Source: Methyloversatilis thermotolerans (lineage in GTDB: Bacteria; Pseudomonadota; Gammaproteobacteria; Burkholderiales; Rhodocyclaceae). From it: a stretch of DNA of 64,000 nucleotides. How positions within the stretch are numbered: the stretch's first letter is position 1; every line of letters starts with the position of its first letter. Made by a program: the position numbers and the translations under genes. Below, piece after piece: positions 8,974-16,875 of this stretch. The stretch lies in contig NZ_KB889967.1 in NCBI RefSeq assembly GCF_000372885.1, positions 1,670,655 through 1,734,654 of the forward strand, written 5' to 3'. A model generated the notes under the pieces. That model searched no databases, was not told the DNA's origin, and saw nothing but the letters and a program-made list of their open reading frames with translations.

Positions 8974-10248
8974 TCAGTGCCCCGCCTGGCCGCCAGGCCG
9001 GCGCATCGTGTCGAGCAGGAAAAGCAGGACCAGACAGACGCCGAGAAACACCGATCCCTTGGTCGAACTGAACATCGATCCACCCGTGGCACTGATGAAG
9101 TAGCCGATCAGCACGGATGCCAGACAGAGCGCGAGCAGCTTGTCACGATGATCGGTGGTGCGCACGGCCACGGCCGACGCGATCGACAGCATGCCGCCCC
9201 AGAACGCGCACAGGGCGATCAATGCGGGAAGGCCGCCCAGCACGCAGAAGTCGAGGAACTGATTGTGCAACATGCCGAAGAATCCAGGGATATCCCGCGA
9301 GATGAGGCCCGCGTCCGCCAGTCCCCGCACATGCTCCTTGAAACCGAGAAAGCCGATGCCGCCCAGCGGATGGGCCTCGCACAGCTGCAGCCCGATCTGC
9401 AGGCTTTCCAGCCTGATGCCCATGGAGGTGCCTTGATAGCTTGCCACGTCGGCCGTCATGAAGGCGGCCACCTCCTGCACCATCCTCTGCATGCGCTCGC
9501 TGAACACCGGCCAGGCGACGACCAGCGGTACGATCATGAGCGCCGCCCCCCACCACAGCCGACCGCGCCGCGCCGGGGATACGGCGCCCAGGAGCGGCAG
9601 CACGCAGGCGGTGACGATCATGATGAGCCAGGCGGTACGGCTGCCCGACCAGAACGCGATCAGCGCTGCGGCGATACCTGCAGCGACATAGGCCAGCCTG
9701 CTCGCACGCGACCAAGTGCGACCGTCCATGAAGAGCCCGCCCATTATGAAGGGCAGCGAAAGCGACGCAGCGAAATTGCCGAAATCGGCACCGGACAGGG
9801 GGCCGAACACGCGATCCGCCTGCAGGACATGGCGTTCATGGACCGCGACCAGCAGCGCCGGAAGCAGGCCCAGAGCCATCCCGCCAGTGATCCAGGATGT
9901 CCGCAGGCGTAACGGATGCAAGGCGATGCACAGCAAGACCGAGAGCAGCAGATGCGCAGGGCGCGCCAGTTGCCGCAGATCCCAGCCATGCGCCGCCATG
10001 CTGACCAGATGGACGAGCAGCGGCAGAAGCATGAGACACAGCGGCGCCCAGCGCACCGCGCCCGCCCGGTCACGGGTCATCCAGTAGAAGGGTAGCGCGG
10101 CGATCAACATGCACTTGGCGATCAGCGAAGACAGATCGGGCAGGAAAAAGAAGAAAGCGAAAAAAGCTGCAAACAGCGCAGACCAGATCGACTGCACAAT
10201 ATGGGACGGCTGTCCCTCCGCTCGCTGCACGATGCCATCAATAGTCAA
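8974..10248 (-). CDS. O-antigen ligase/polymerase-family membrane protein (WaaL/Wzy-like)
   Basis: A 424 aa polytopic protein with about ten hydrophobic segments and, near residue 325, HNQFLDFCVLGGLPALIAL, the conserved periplasmic-loop signature of the O-antigen ligase superfamily (H-N-x-F/Y-L). An EAHPLGGIGFLGFKEH segment precedes it. WaaL joins undecaprenyl-linked O-antigen to lipid A-core in the periplasm; Wzy polymerases share the fold, so ligase versus polymerase is not certain. The start is a TTG codon and overlaps the divergent glycosyltransferase start by about 17 bases, so one of the two starts may lie further downstream. First gene of the surface operon. Confidence 0.82.
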   Translation of the reverse strand: MTIDGIVQRAEGQPSHIVQSIWSALFAAFFAFFFFLPDLSSLIAKCMLIAALPFYWMTRDRAGAVRWAPLCLMLLPLLVHLVSMAAHGWDLRQLARPAHLLLSVLLCIALHPLRLRTSWITGGMALGLLPALLVAVHERHVLQADRVFGPLSGADFGNFAASLSLPFIMGGLFMDGRTWSRASRLAYVAAGIAAALIAFWSGSRTAWLIMIVTACVLPLLGAVSPARRGRLWWGAALMIVPLVVAWPVFSERMQRMVQEVAAFMTADVASYQGTSMGIRLESLQIGLQLCEAHPLGGIGFLGFKEHVRGLADAGLISRDIPGFFGMLHNQFLDFCVLGGLPALIALCAFWGGMLSIASAVAVRTTDHRDKLLALCLASVLIGYFISATGGSMFSSTKGSVFLGVCLVLLFLLDTMRRPGGQAGH

Positions 10249-11065
10249 ACTTCAATCTCCAAATCCAGAAACTGCCGGCGCCGCCCGCCACGGCACCCTC
10301 GTCATCTGCGCACTGCTGCGCGACTGCGCAGGCTGGCTCGATTATCTTGGCGAGGTGTGCGCCGATCTTGGATGCATGTTCGATGCGGTGCGTGTGGTAT
10401 TCATCGAGGATGGCTCGCGGGACGCCACGGTGCGCCGCGCCGCCCGGCTGGTCGACCGCCTCGGCGGCCGGCTGGTCAAGCTGGGGCCTGACCGCATCCG
10501 TGACCGCCTGCACAGGACGGCGAAGCTGAGCCACCTCCGCCGCCGCATGCGCGCGGAAGCGGTGGACGAGGAGGCCGACTGGATTCTCATGCTCGATGCG
10601 GACATCTACTTCTCGCTCGCAACGATGAACGCACTGCTTGCCAGCGCCGCCCGTCACGACGGCCACGGTCTGTTCACTGCCTACACGTATGGCATGCGAC
10701 GCCTGTTCCGTGTGGGCCGTCATCTCATCGCCAGATCGCGCGGAATCCGTGAACGCCACTATTTCGACACCTTCGCCCTCGACATCGACGGGATCGCGCA
10801 GACCTTTCCGCATTGTCCGTTTGCCGGCTGCCGCAAATGCCACAATAACCTGATCGACCCGTCCGCCGGCGCAGACCTTCCGGTGCGCTCCGCGTTCGGC
10901 GGCCTCGCCCTGATCCGGCGCTCGGTGCTGCTCGAAAGCCTCGCCGACTGGCCGCTTGAAGTCGAACCTGGACGCTGCGAGCACATCGACTTCTGTGACG
11001 CACTGGCGCGCGGCGGGATACCCACCTATATCGTCACCAACGCGCATGCGTATTGTGACCGATAA
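10232..11065 (+). CDS. Putative glycosyltransferase, CAP59/GT69-like
   Basis: About 277 aa. Features are VICALLRDCAGWLDYL, VVFIEDGSRDATVR (acidic GT-A-like turn), WILMLDADIYFS (DxD region), HYFDTFALDIDG and CEHIDFCDAL. This order resembles the CAP59-type mannosyltransferase family described in Cryptococcus and scattered in bacteria; the match is from memory and moderate. The chosen ATG gives MPSIVKLQSPN; a longer frame to 10109 would add a Lys-rich segment that lies on top of the opposite gene and looks non-genuine. It is divergent from the WaaL-like gene and convergent with the next glycosyltransferase, so it probably decorates the same glycan. Confidence 0.6.
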   Translation: MPSIVKLQSPNPETAGAARHGTLVICALLRDCAGWLDYLGEVCADLGCMFDAVRVVFIEDGSRDATVRRAARLVDRLGGRLVKLGPDRIRDRLHRTAKLSHLRRRMRAEAVDEEADWILMLDADIYFSLATMNALLASAARHDGHGLFTAYTYGMRRLFRVGRHLIARSRGIRERHYFDTFALDIDGIAQTFPHCPFAGCRKCHNNLIDPSAGADLPVRSAFGGLALIRRSVLLESLADWPLEVEPGRCEHIDFCDALARGGIPTYIVTNAHAYCDR

Positions 11066-11082
11066 CGGTATGCCGGCCACAT

Positions 11083-12117
11083 TCATGGTTCTATATCCAC
11101 ACCAGCCGCCTGGAAGCCACCCCGCATGTCGGCCGCTTCCTTTGGCGACTTGAAGTTCACCGATGCCCAGCCAAAGGCTCTCACCGGTACTTCGAGCGGG
11201 TAGATCTGGCGCGCCATGACGAGCGCTGACGAACGCACGCCGGCGACCGCGCAGTAGGCGGTGCGCGCCATATGTGTCTCCAGCGCGCAATCCGGCTCAG
11301 TCACCACGTAATCCGGATGGAAAAGCTCCCGTGCAGGATCCTTGGGGTGGGCCTTGTAATCCACGCGGGTCACGCCCAGACCGGCCAGCCAGTCATGTAT
11401 GCGCCGGGTTACGCCTGCCACGTCGACAGCATCCATCAGACCGGTGCCGGTGAGCGGCTGACCGACGACCAGCGCGCGTCGCACGCCGGCCTCACCCGGC
11501 TGCGCCTGCACATCGACCAGCGGAGGCAGTACCACCACCTTTGACGGCGGATACTCGTGCGGCCAGCCGGACAGCACGTAGATGCGGTCACAGAACGAAG
11601 CGTCAGATCCGATGCGGTCGCCATCGAAGCAGGTATAGCTCAACATCGGCGCAACAAGCCTGCGCAGCCTGCGCAGACGCTGCAGACAGCGCTTGGTCGG
11701 GGTGAGCGGATAGCGCCGGACGGACACCAGTCCATCGGGCAGGATGCGGGCCTGCATCTGACGCGCGCCGCACAGCCTCGGCAGGGCATGCAGGAAATAG
11801 TTGATCGCTTCGGTGTCGAACACGGCGCTGTGCAGGACCAGTCGGTCGCAAGTCCCCACCTCTTCGGCGACCCGTGTCAGGTTCTGCAGCAGGCGGCGGT
11901 GCACGCCGAAGGGGCCTGGCAATGGTTCCCAGCGCGGCCAAGGCATATATATACAGCGATCCCATTCCGACGGATCCACCGCCGGGCGCATGCCTGGCTT
12001 GTACCAGACCAGCACCTGTCGCGCGCCAGCCTCATGCTGCTGGGCGATGCGCCGCGCAGCCAGGTACTGCAGTGGCGAGGCGACGAAATAGACGGCGACA
12101 GTCTGGGAGTCGGACAT
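11083..12117 (-). CDS. Putative glycosyltransferase, GT52/polysialyltransferase-like
   Basis: A 344 aa protein starting MSDSQTVAVYFVASPLQYLA, typical of the sialyl/polysialyltransferase-related families (a beta-strand followed by S/T-P-L-Q). Later segments include LILPDG-like RILPDGLVSVRRYP, VLPPLVDV, VVGQPLTGTG and DYKAHPKDPARELF, the last recalling the HP motif of bacterial sialyltransferases. Catalytic assignment is uncertain. ATG at 12117 is chosen because the upstream in-frame extension is Arg-rich and lacks family features. It is convergent with the CAP59-like gene (17 bases between stops). Confidence 0.6.
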   Translation of the reverse strand: MSDSQTVAVYFVASPLQYLAARRIAQQHEAGARQVLVWYKPGMRPAVDPSEWDRCIYMPWPRWEPLPGPFGVHRRLLQNLTRVAEEVGTCDRLVLHSAVFDTEAINYFLHALPRLCGARQMQARILPDGLVSVRRYPLTPTKRCLQRLRRLRRLVAPMLSYTCFDGDRIGSDASFCDRIYVLSGWPHEYPPSKVVVLPPLVDVQAQPGEAGVRRALVVGQPLTGTGLMDAVDVAGVTRRIHDWLAGLGVTRVDYKAHPKDPARELFHPDYVVTEPDCALETHMARTAYCAVAGVRSSALVMARQIYPLEVPVRAFGWASVNFKSPKEAADMRGGFQAAGVDIEP

Positions 12118-12229
12118 GCCGGACAGACAGGGGCGATTCAGGAAAGGCGCGATATTAGCCGTTTGTGCCCCACCTGGTGTGAGCGGATATCGGCATCCAC
12201 TCGTCCGCCGCGCGATCCGGCCGGTCCGT

Positions 12230-13141
12230 TCAGTCGCTTGACGCCCGCATCGCCAACGCCGCCGCCGCGGCGCGCGTCTCCACACCGAGTTTCTCGTAGA
12301 TGTGCTCGAGGTGCTTGTTCACCGTGCGCGGGCTCATGCCCAGGATGTCGCCGATATCCCGGTTGGTCTTGCCCTTGGCCAGCCAGGACAGTACCTCGGC
12401 CTCGCGCGGTGTGAGCTGGGCGCCGGCAACGCGGGTACTCGACTCGCCGCGACGACGCACATCGAGCAGCAGCATGTGCTCGCCCAGGCCGACCGCACCC
12501 AGGCTGCGCGCGAACAGCGCCTGGTCACCCAGTTCGCGCAGACAACGCGCCTCGGCAGCCGGATCGGTGTCAAGCTGCGCCGGATTGCCCAGCCAGTCAG
12601 CCGTGCTGGCAGCCGGGTCGATGCCGAACTGGCTGAGGCATTCGGCCGCACGCGGGGAACGCCAGGCCACGCGGCCCAGCGCATCGACCACCAGTACGCC
12701 CAGACCCGCCACGTCAACGGCCTGGCGCGCAATGCGCACCGCACGCGCGTTGCGCACATGTGCCTGCAATCTTGCCAGCACCTCTTCCACGCGCACCGGT
12801 TTGACCACGTAATCGGTCCCGCCGGCGGTGAAGCCCTCCACCACTTCCGCGGTACCGGAAAGCCCGGTCATGAAGATGACCGGGATGTGGGTAAGGCCCG
12901 GTTCGTCGCGAATGCGACGGCAGGTTTCGAAGCCGGACAGGCCGGGCATGACTGCATCGAGCAGGATGGCATCCGGCACCACCCATTCCAGGCGGGCCAG
13001 CGCGGATTCTCCATCATTGGCGATAAGCACCGTGTAGCCGGCCTGCGACAGCGCGTCGCACAGGAAGCCCAGCGAATCGGGCGCGTCATCGACCACCAGC
13101 ACGACAGGTTTCTGGAATTCCGAATCAGAGTGCATGGGCAT
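12230..13141 (-). CDS. LuxR/NarL-type response regulator with internal linker domain
   Basis: A 303 aa transcription factor. Residues about 10-125 form a receiver (VVLVVDDAPDS; phospho-acceptor D62 in ILLDAVMPG; MTG; VVKPV lysine). A PAS-like linker follows (GLGVLVVDALGRVAWRS). The C-terminus is a LuxR helix-turn-helix (LTPREAEVLSWLAKGKTNRDIGDILGMSPRTVNKHLEHIYEKLGV). It overlaps the end of the hybrid kinase gene by 17 bases and has no clear ribosome site, so it is probably translationally coupled; GTG 13144 or ATG 13135 are alternative starts. Its likely partner is the upstream kinase and its likely target the divergent amide operon; both are inferred from position. Confidence 0.9.
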   Translation of the reverse strand: MPMHSDSEFQKPVVLVVDDAPDSLGFLCDALSQAGYTVLIANDGESALARLEWVVPDAILLDAVMPGLSGFETCRRIRDEPGLTHIPVIFMTGLSGTAEVVEGFTAGGTDYVVKPVRVEEVLARLQAHVRNARAVRIARQAVDVAGLGVLVVDALGRVAWRSPRAAECLSQFGIDPAASTADWLGNPAQLDTDPAAEARCLRELGDQALFARSLGAVGLGEHMLLLDVRRRGESSTRVAGAQLTPREAEVLSWLAKGKTNRDIGDILGMSPRTVNKHLEHIYEKLGVETRAAAAALAMRASSD

Positions 13142-16100
13142 CACGTTGTAGCAATTGTGTGAAGCGGATCAGGTCGAAGCCATCGATCAATGCACGCAGG
13201 CGACGGCAGTCTTCCCGGGCGGCATCGGATCGCTCGGAAATCGCATCGAGCAAGGTGGTGATGCCGTTCACGTGACCCAGTCGGGACAGCCGCAGAAGCG
13301 CCGCCCTTTCCTCGTCGTCCAGCGCCACCAGCGGCGCATCGGCGGCCACTTCGACGCGCGCCGGCTCGACGTGCACCGGCTCGTCGACATGCCAGGTGAG
13401 GTCGAGCGCATCGCGCACCTGATCCAGAAGTTCGGATTCTAGGACGGGTTTGGGCACGAAGCCCGCACAGCCTGCACTGCGCAACAGCTCGCCACGATTT
13501 TCGAACACATTGGCCGACACCATGATGACCGGAATCGGTTCACCGGCGAATTCGCGCAGGCGACGGGCGGTTTCCCAGCCATCCATGCCGTCCATATTGA
13601 TGTCCAGCAGCACCACGTCCGGACGCGCGCGCGCGACGCGGGCGAGCGCCTGTTCGCCGCCATCGGCCTCGTCGATGTCGAAGCCCAGCGGCTGCAGCAT
13701 GCTGGTCAACATGTCGCGCTGGGTCGCGTCGTCGTCCACCAGCAGCACCCGTCGCCGCGGCCCCTCGTAGCCGATGACGCGCCGGGTGGGACGGGCCGGT
13801 GTCGGCACCGACAGGTATTCCGGCAGGTAGAGCCTGAGCTTGAAGGTCGATCCACGCCCGGTCTGACTGTCCAGGGTCAGCTCGCCGCCCATCAGCGAAC
13901 TGAGCATGCGGGTGATGCTCAGGCCCAGACCGGTGCCCGGCTCGGCTACCATGCGGCCGCTGCTGCTGCGCTCGAAGGGCATGAAGATGCGTGCGTGGTC
14001 CTCCGGCGCGATGCCCGGACCGGTGTCGATGATTTCGAAGCGGGCCACCTCCATCCGGTAATCGACACGCAGCACCACCTCGCCGCGCTCGGTGAACTTG
14101 ACCGCGTTGGCCAGCAGATTGATCAGCACCTGGCGCAGACGCTTGGCATCCACCCGCACGTAATCGGGCATGCGGCCGGTCGTTTCGACACGGAACCCCA
14201 GACCCTTGCGCGCGGCCTGGGGCTCGAACATCTTGGCCAGGTCATCCAGCAGTTCGCGCATGGACATCGGTGCAGGATCCAGCCTGAGCTTGCCCGCCTC
14301 GATGCGCGCAAGATCGAGCAGGCCGTCTATCAGCCCCAGCAGGTGTTCGCCACTGCGCAGTATGGTATTCAGCGCGCGCTTGTGGGTATCGTCGCCGCCC
14401 GCCCGCCCGCTTTCGCGCAGCAGGATCTGCGCGTAGCCCAGGATGCTGTTCAGGGGCGTACGCAGTTCGTGGCTGATACCGGTCACGTAGCGCGTCTTGG
14501 CGAGGTTTGCCGATTCGGCCGCGTCCTTCGCCTTCTGCAGCGCCAGGTCCGTCCTGCGGTGGGCATCGATTTCGCGCATCAGCAACTGGTTCTGCCGGTT
14601 CGATTCGTCCTGCGCCAGACGCCGGCTCTCCGAACCGAGCACGATCCACCACGCGCACACGGCGCACAGCAGCACCAGCAGCGCGAAGGTCTTGAGCAAG
14701 GTGAGCTGCAGGCTTTCGCGCGCCGCGGGATACAAGCCGCCGACGATGGCTTCCTGGTAGAACACCACACCGAAAATGACCGCGAGCAGCACGGTGAGCG
14801 ACAGGAATACGACCAGGAAATGTCCGACCCGGAAATTGACCCGCCGCGCAAGCGTCACCGGCAGGATGGCATTGAGCACCGCGTGCAGTTGGTCCGCCGC
14901 GCTCGCATCGGTCTTGCAGCGGTCATGGCAGCGCGATTCCAGGGTGCAGCACAGTGAGCAGATGGGCTGCCCGTAGGCCGGGCAATACGCCATGTCCTCC
15001 GCTTCGAAACCGTTCTCGCAGACATGGCAGGTCACCGTCTCGCCAGGCTGCCAGTGCATGGCGCTGCGGCGCGCGAGGTAGAAGCGGCCGCGGGTACCCA
15101 GCGCAATCAGCGGCGCGGCGATGAAGGCGGCGGCCAGCGACAGGAAGGGCGAGAAGGCCTGCGCGAGGTCGCCCAGCCAGCCGGTGTGGGCCACCACCGA
15201 AATCACCGTGGCAATGGCCATGGAGCCCAGGCCGACCGGATTGAGTTCGTACAGGTGGGCGCGCTTGAATTCGATGTGTGCCGGCGACAGCCCGAGCGGC
15301 TTGTTGATCACCAGATCGGCCACCAGCGCCCCCACCCAGGCGATGGCCAGGTTGGCATACAGGCCCAGCACATGCTCCAGCGCCTCGAACACGCCGAGCA
15401 GCATGAGCAACAGCGCGATCACCACATTGAACACCAGCCACACGACGCGGCCGGGATGGCTGTGGGTGAGCCGGGCGAAGAAATTGGACCACGCCAGCGA
15501 ACCCGCGTAGGCGTTGGTGACGTTGATCTTGAGCTGGGACACGATGACGAACAGTGCGGTCACCGCCATCACCACTGCAGGGGACTCGAAGACATAGCCG
15601 AATCCGGCGAGATACATCTGGGTCGGTTCGACTGCGCGGTCCACCGGCACCATGGCCTGCAGGGCCACGAAGGCGAGAAAGGCGCCCCCCAGCATCTTGA
15701 TCATGCCCGGCACCACCCAGCCCGGCCCCGCGACGAGAACCGAGGTCCACCAGCGCACCCGGTTCTCGCGCGTCTTTTCCGGCAGGAAGCGCAGGTAGTC
15801 CACCTGCTCGCCAATCTGCACCACCAGCGATATCGCCACGGTCGCCGCCGAACCGAACATGACCCAGTCGAATCCGCTGCCGCCCGAACTGCGGCCGCTG
15901 AGCGTCGTGAACTCGGAGTACAGCCGCGGTTCCTTCATCCAGATCGCGATATAGGGCAGTGCCAGCAGTATCAGCCACACCGGTTGCGTCCATAGCTGAA
16001 TGCGGCTGATCAAGGTGACGCCGTGGATCACCAGCGGTATCACCACCACGGAGCACAGCAGATAGCTCCACGCCAGCGGCAGGCCGAAATACATCTCGAA

Positions 16101-16523
16101 AGCGAGCGCCATGATGGACGCCTCGATGGCGAAGAAGATGAAGGTGAAGCTCGCGTAGACCAGAGAGGTGATGGTGGAGCCGAGGTAGCCGAAGCCGGCG
16201 CCGCGCGTCAGCAGATCCATGTCGACGCCGTACTTGGCGGCGCAGTAACTGATGGGCAGCCCGGTCAGGAAGGTGATGAGCCCGACCAGAAGGATGGCGT
16301 ACAGCGCGTTGGTGAAGCCGTAGTTCAGCGCCATCGCGGCGCCGATCACCTCCAGCGCGAGAAAGGACACGGCACCGAAAGCGGTATTGGCGACACGCCA
16401 TTCCGACCACTTGCGGAAGCTGCGCGGGGTGTAGCGCAGCGCGTAATCCTCGAGCGTCTCGTTCGCAACCCAGGTGTTGTAGTCGCGGCGGATCTTGAAT
16501 ATCTGGTGGGTAGCTTCTGACAT
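13125..16523 (-). CDS. NCS1-type transporter / hybrid histidine kinase fusion
   Basis: A 1132 aa membrane sensor. Residues 1-490 resemble a whole purine-cytosine permease/NCS1 transporter with about twelve membrane segments. Residues 499-536 hold eight cysteines (CHVC, C514, C522, CC at 525-526, C532, C536), likely a zinc module. Two more membrane segments lie at about 565-640, followed by HisKA with H685 (SHELRTPLNS) and HATPase (N-box NLLANAVKF, then GTGLGLSI). A receiver has D974 in VVLLDINMDG, and a helical tail ends the protein. The architecture parallels CbrA (transporter plus kinase) but with an NCS1 rather than an SSS domain. ATG 16523 begins MSEATHQIF. It lies head to head with fmdD, so it probably senses a nitrogenous solute for the importer operon; substrate and transport activity are unknown. 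Confidence 0.92.
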   Translation of the reverse strand: MSEATHQIFKIRRDYNTWVANETLEDYALRYTPRSFRKWSEWRVANTAFGAVSFLALEVIGAAMALNYGFTNALYAILLVGLITFLTGLPISYCAAKYGVDMDLLTRGAGFGYLGSTITSLVYASFTFIFFAIEASIMALAFEMYFGLPLAWSYLLCSVVVIPLVIHGVTLISRIQLWTQPVWLILLALPYIAIWMKEPRLYSEFTTLSGRSSGGSGFDWVMFGSAATVAISLVVQIGEQVDYLRFLPEKTRENRVRWWTSVLVAGPGWVVPGMIKMLGGAFLAFVALQAMVPVDRAVEPTQMYLAGFGYVFESPAVVMAVTALFVIVSQLKINVTNAYAGSLAWSNFFARLTHSHPGRVVWLVFNVVIALLLMLLGVFEALEHVLGLYANLAIAWVGALVADLVINKPLGLSPAHIEFKRAHLYELNPVGLGSMAIATVISVVAHTGWLGDLAQAFSPFLSLAAAFIAAPLIALGTRGRFYLARRSAMHWQPGETVTCHVCENGFEAEDMAYCPAYGQPICSLCCTLESRCHDRCKTDASAADQLHAVLNAILPVTLARRVNFRVGHFLVVFLSLTVLLAVIFGVVFYQEAIVGGLYPAARESLQLTLLKTFALLVLLCAVCAWWIVLGSESRRLAQDESNRQNQLLMREIDAHRRTDLALQKAKDAAESANLAKTRYVTGISHELRTPLNSILGYAQILLRESGRAGGDDTHKRALNTILRSGEHLLGLIDGLLDLARIEAGKLRLDPAPMSMRELLDDLAKMFEPQAARKGLGFRVETTGRMPDYVRVDAKRLRQVLINLLANAVKFTERGEVVLRVDYRMEVARFEIIDTGPGIAPEDHARIFMPFERSSSGRMVAEPGTGLGLSITRMLSSLMGGELTLDSQTGRGSTFKLRLYLPEYLSVPTPARPTRRVIGYEGPRRRVLLVDDDATQRDMLTSMLQPLGFDIDEADGGEQALARVARARPDVVLLDINMDGMDGWETARRLREFAGEPIPVIMVSANVFENRGELLRSAGCAGFVPKPVLESELLDQVRDALDLTWHVDEPVHVEPARVEVAADAPLVALDDEERAALLRLSRLGHVNGITTLLDAISERSDAAREDCRRLRALIDGFDLIRFTQLLQRDAHAL

Positions 16524-16730
16524 CGGGACGGTGGTTCGAACTGGCAAGACCGCCCATGCAAGAAATGCTCCGGCGGCACGATGGCGTGCCGGCCGGAGCC
16601 AAAATGCAGCTTCCCTCCGCGCCACGCACCCGGATGGTGCCCGCAGCGACATCGTGGTGCAAATGCGCAGCGCAGGACTTCACCATATCACCGAAGCCCG
16701 CGCGCCATGACTGTGGCGCCGCGCATACGC

Positions 16731-16748
16731 ATACGTCGATTGACGTAT
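16731..16748. promoter_or_regulatory. Candidate regulator-binding dyad upstream of fmdD
   Basis: ATACGTC-GATT-GACGTAT is a perfect 7+7 inverted repeat with a 4-base spacer. A partial half-site (ATACGC) precedes it at 16725 and another GACGTAT lies at 16828-16834. Its centre is about 43 bases upstream of the predicted fmdD transcription start, the position used by class II LuxR-type activators. The adjacent response regulator is the obvious candidate; no direct evidence. Confidence 0.5.
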
Positions 16749-16776
16749 TCGCTTACACAGGCCCGACCTCTAATTT
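16748..16776 (+). promoter_or_regulatory. Predicted weak promoter of the amide operon
   Basis: TTCGCT, a 17-base spacer and TAATTT. The -35 box is poor, which would fit a promoter that needs an activator. The upstream dyad abuts the -35. No sigma-54 (GG-N10-GC) signature was found in this 350-base gap. Confidence 0.4.
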
Positions 16777-16779
16777 TCG

Positions 16780-16834
16780 CACCGCAGCGAACGACTGCGG
16801 TGAAAGCACCTTGCGCCCACCACCGCAGACGTAT
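16780..16834 (+). promoter_or_regulatory. Leader with competing inverted repeats before fmdD
   Basis: CACCGCAG (16780-16787), CTGCGGTG (16795-16802) and CACCGCAG (16821-16828) occur in this order. The middle segment can pair with either flank over eight bases, giving mutually exclusive hairpins with loops of 7 and 18 bases. The second flank also contains the repeated GACGTAT half-site. This could be RNA-based control or simply overlapping protein sites. Confidence 0.35.
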
Positions 16835-16875
16835 CGCCTGAAGCTCCCCAACCCCTTCCGCTCAGGAGAAACGAT

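Noticed and set aside
14923-16686. A 587-codon minus-strand frame overlapping the transporter half of the kinase
   Set aside because: Out-of-frame reading of the same strand, Arg/His-rich, no transporter features; the membrane helices are in the other frame.
16780-16802. Mini-ykkC type hairpin in the fmdD leader because of ACGA in the loop
   Set aside because: The loop is seven bases rather than an ACGR tetraloop closed by C-G, and there is no second matching hairpin.
16524-16875. Sigma-54/NtrC promoter expected for a nitrogen operon
   Set aside because: No GG-N10-GC pair with consensus context and no well-spaced GCACC-N5-GGTGC pair could be found.
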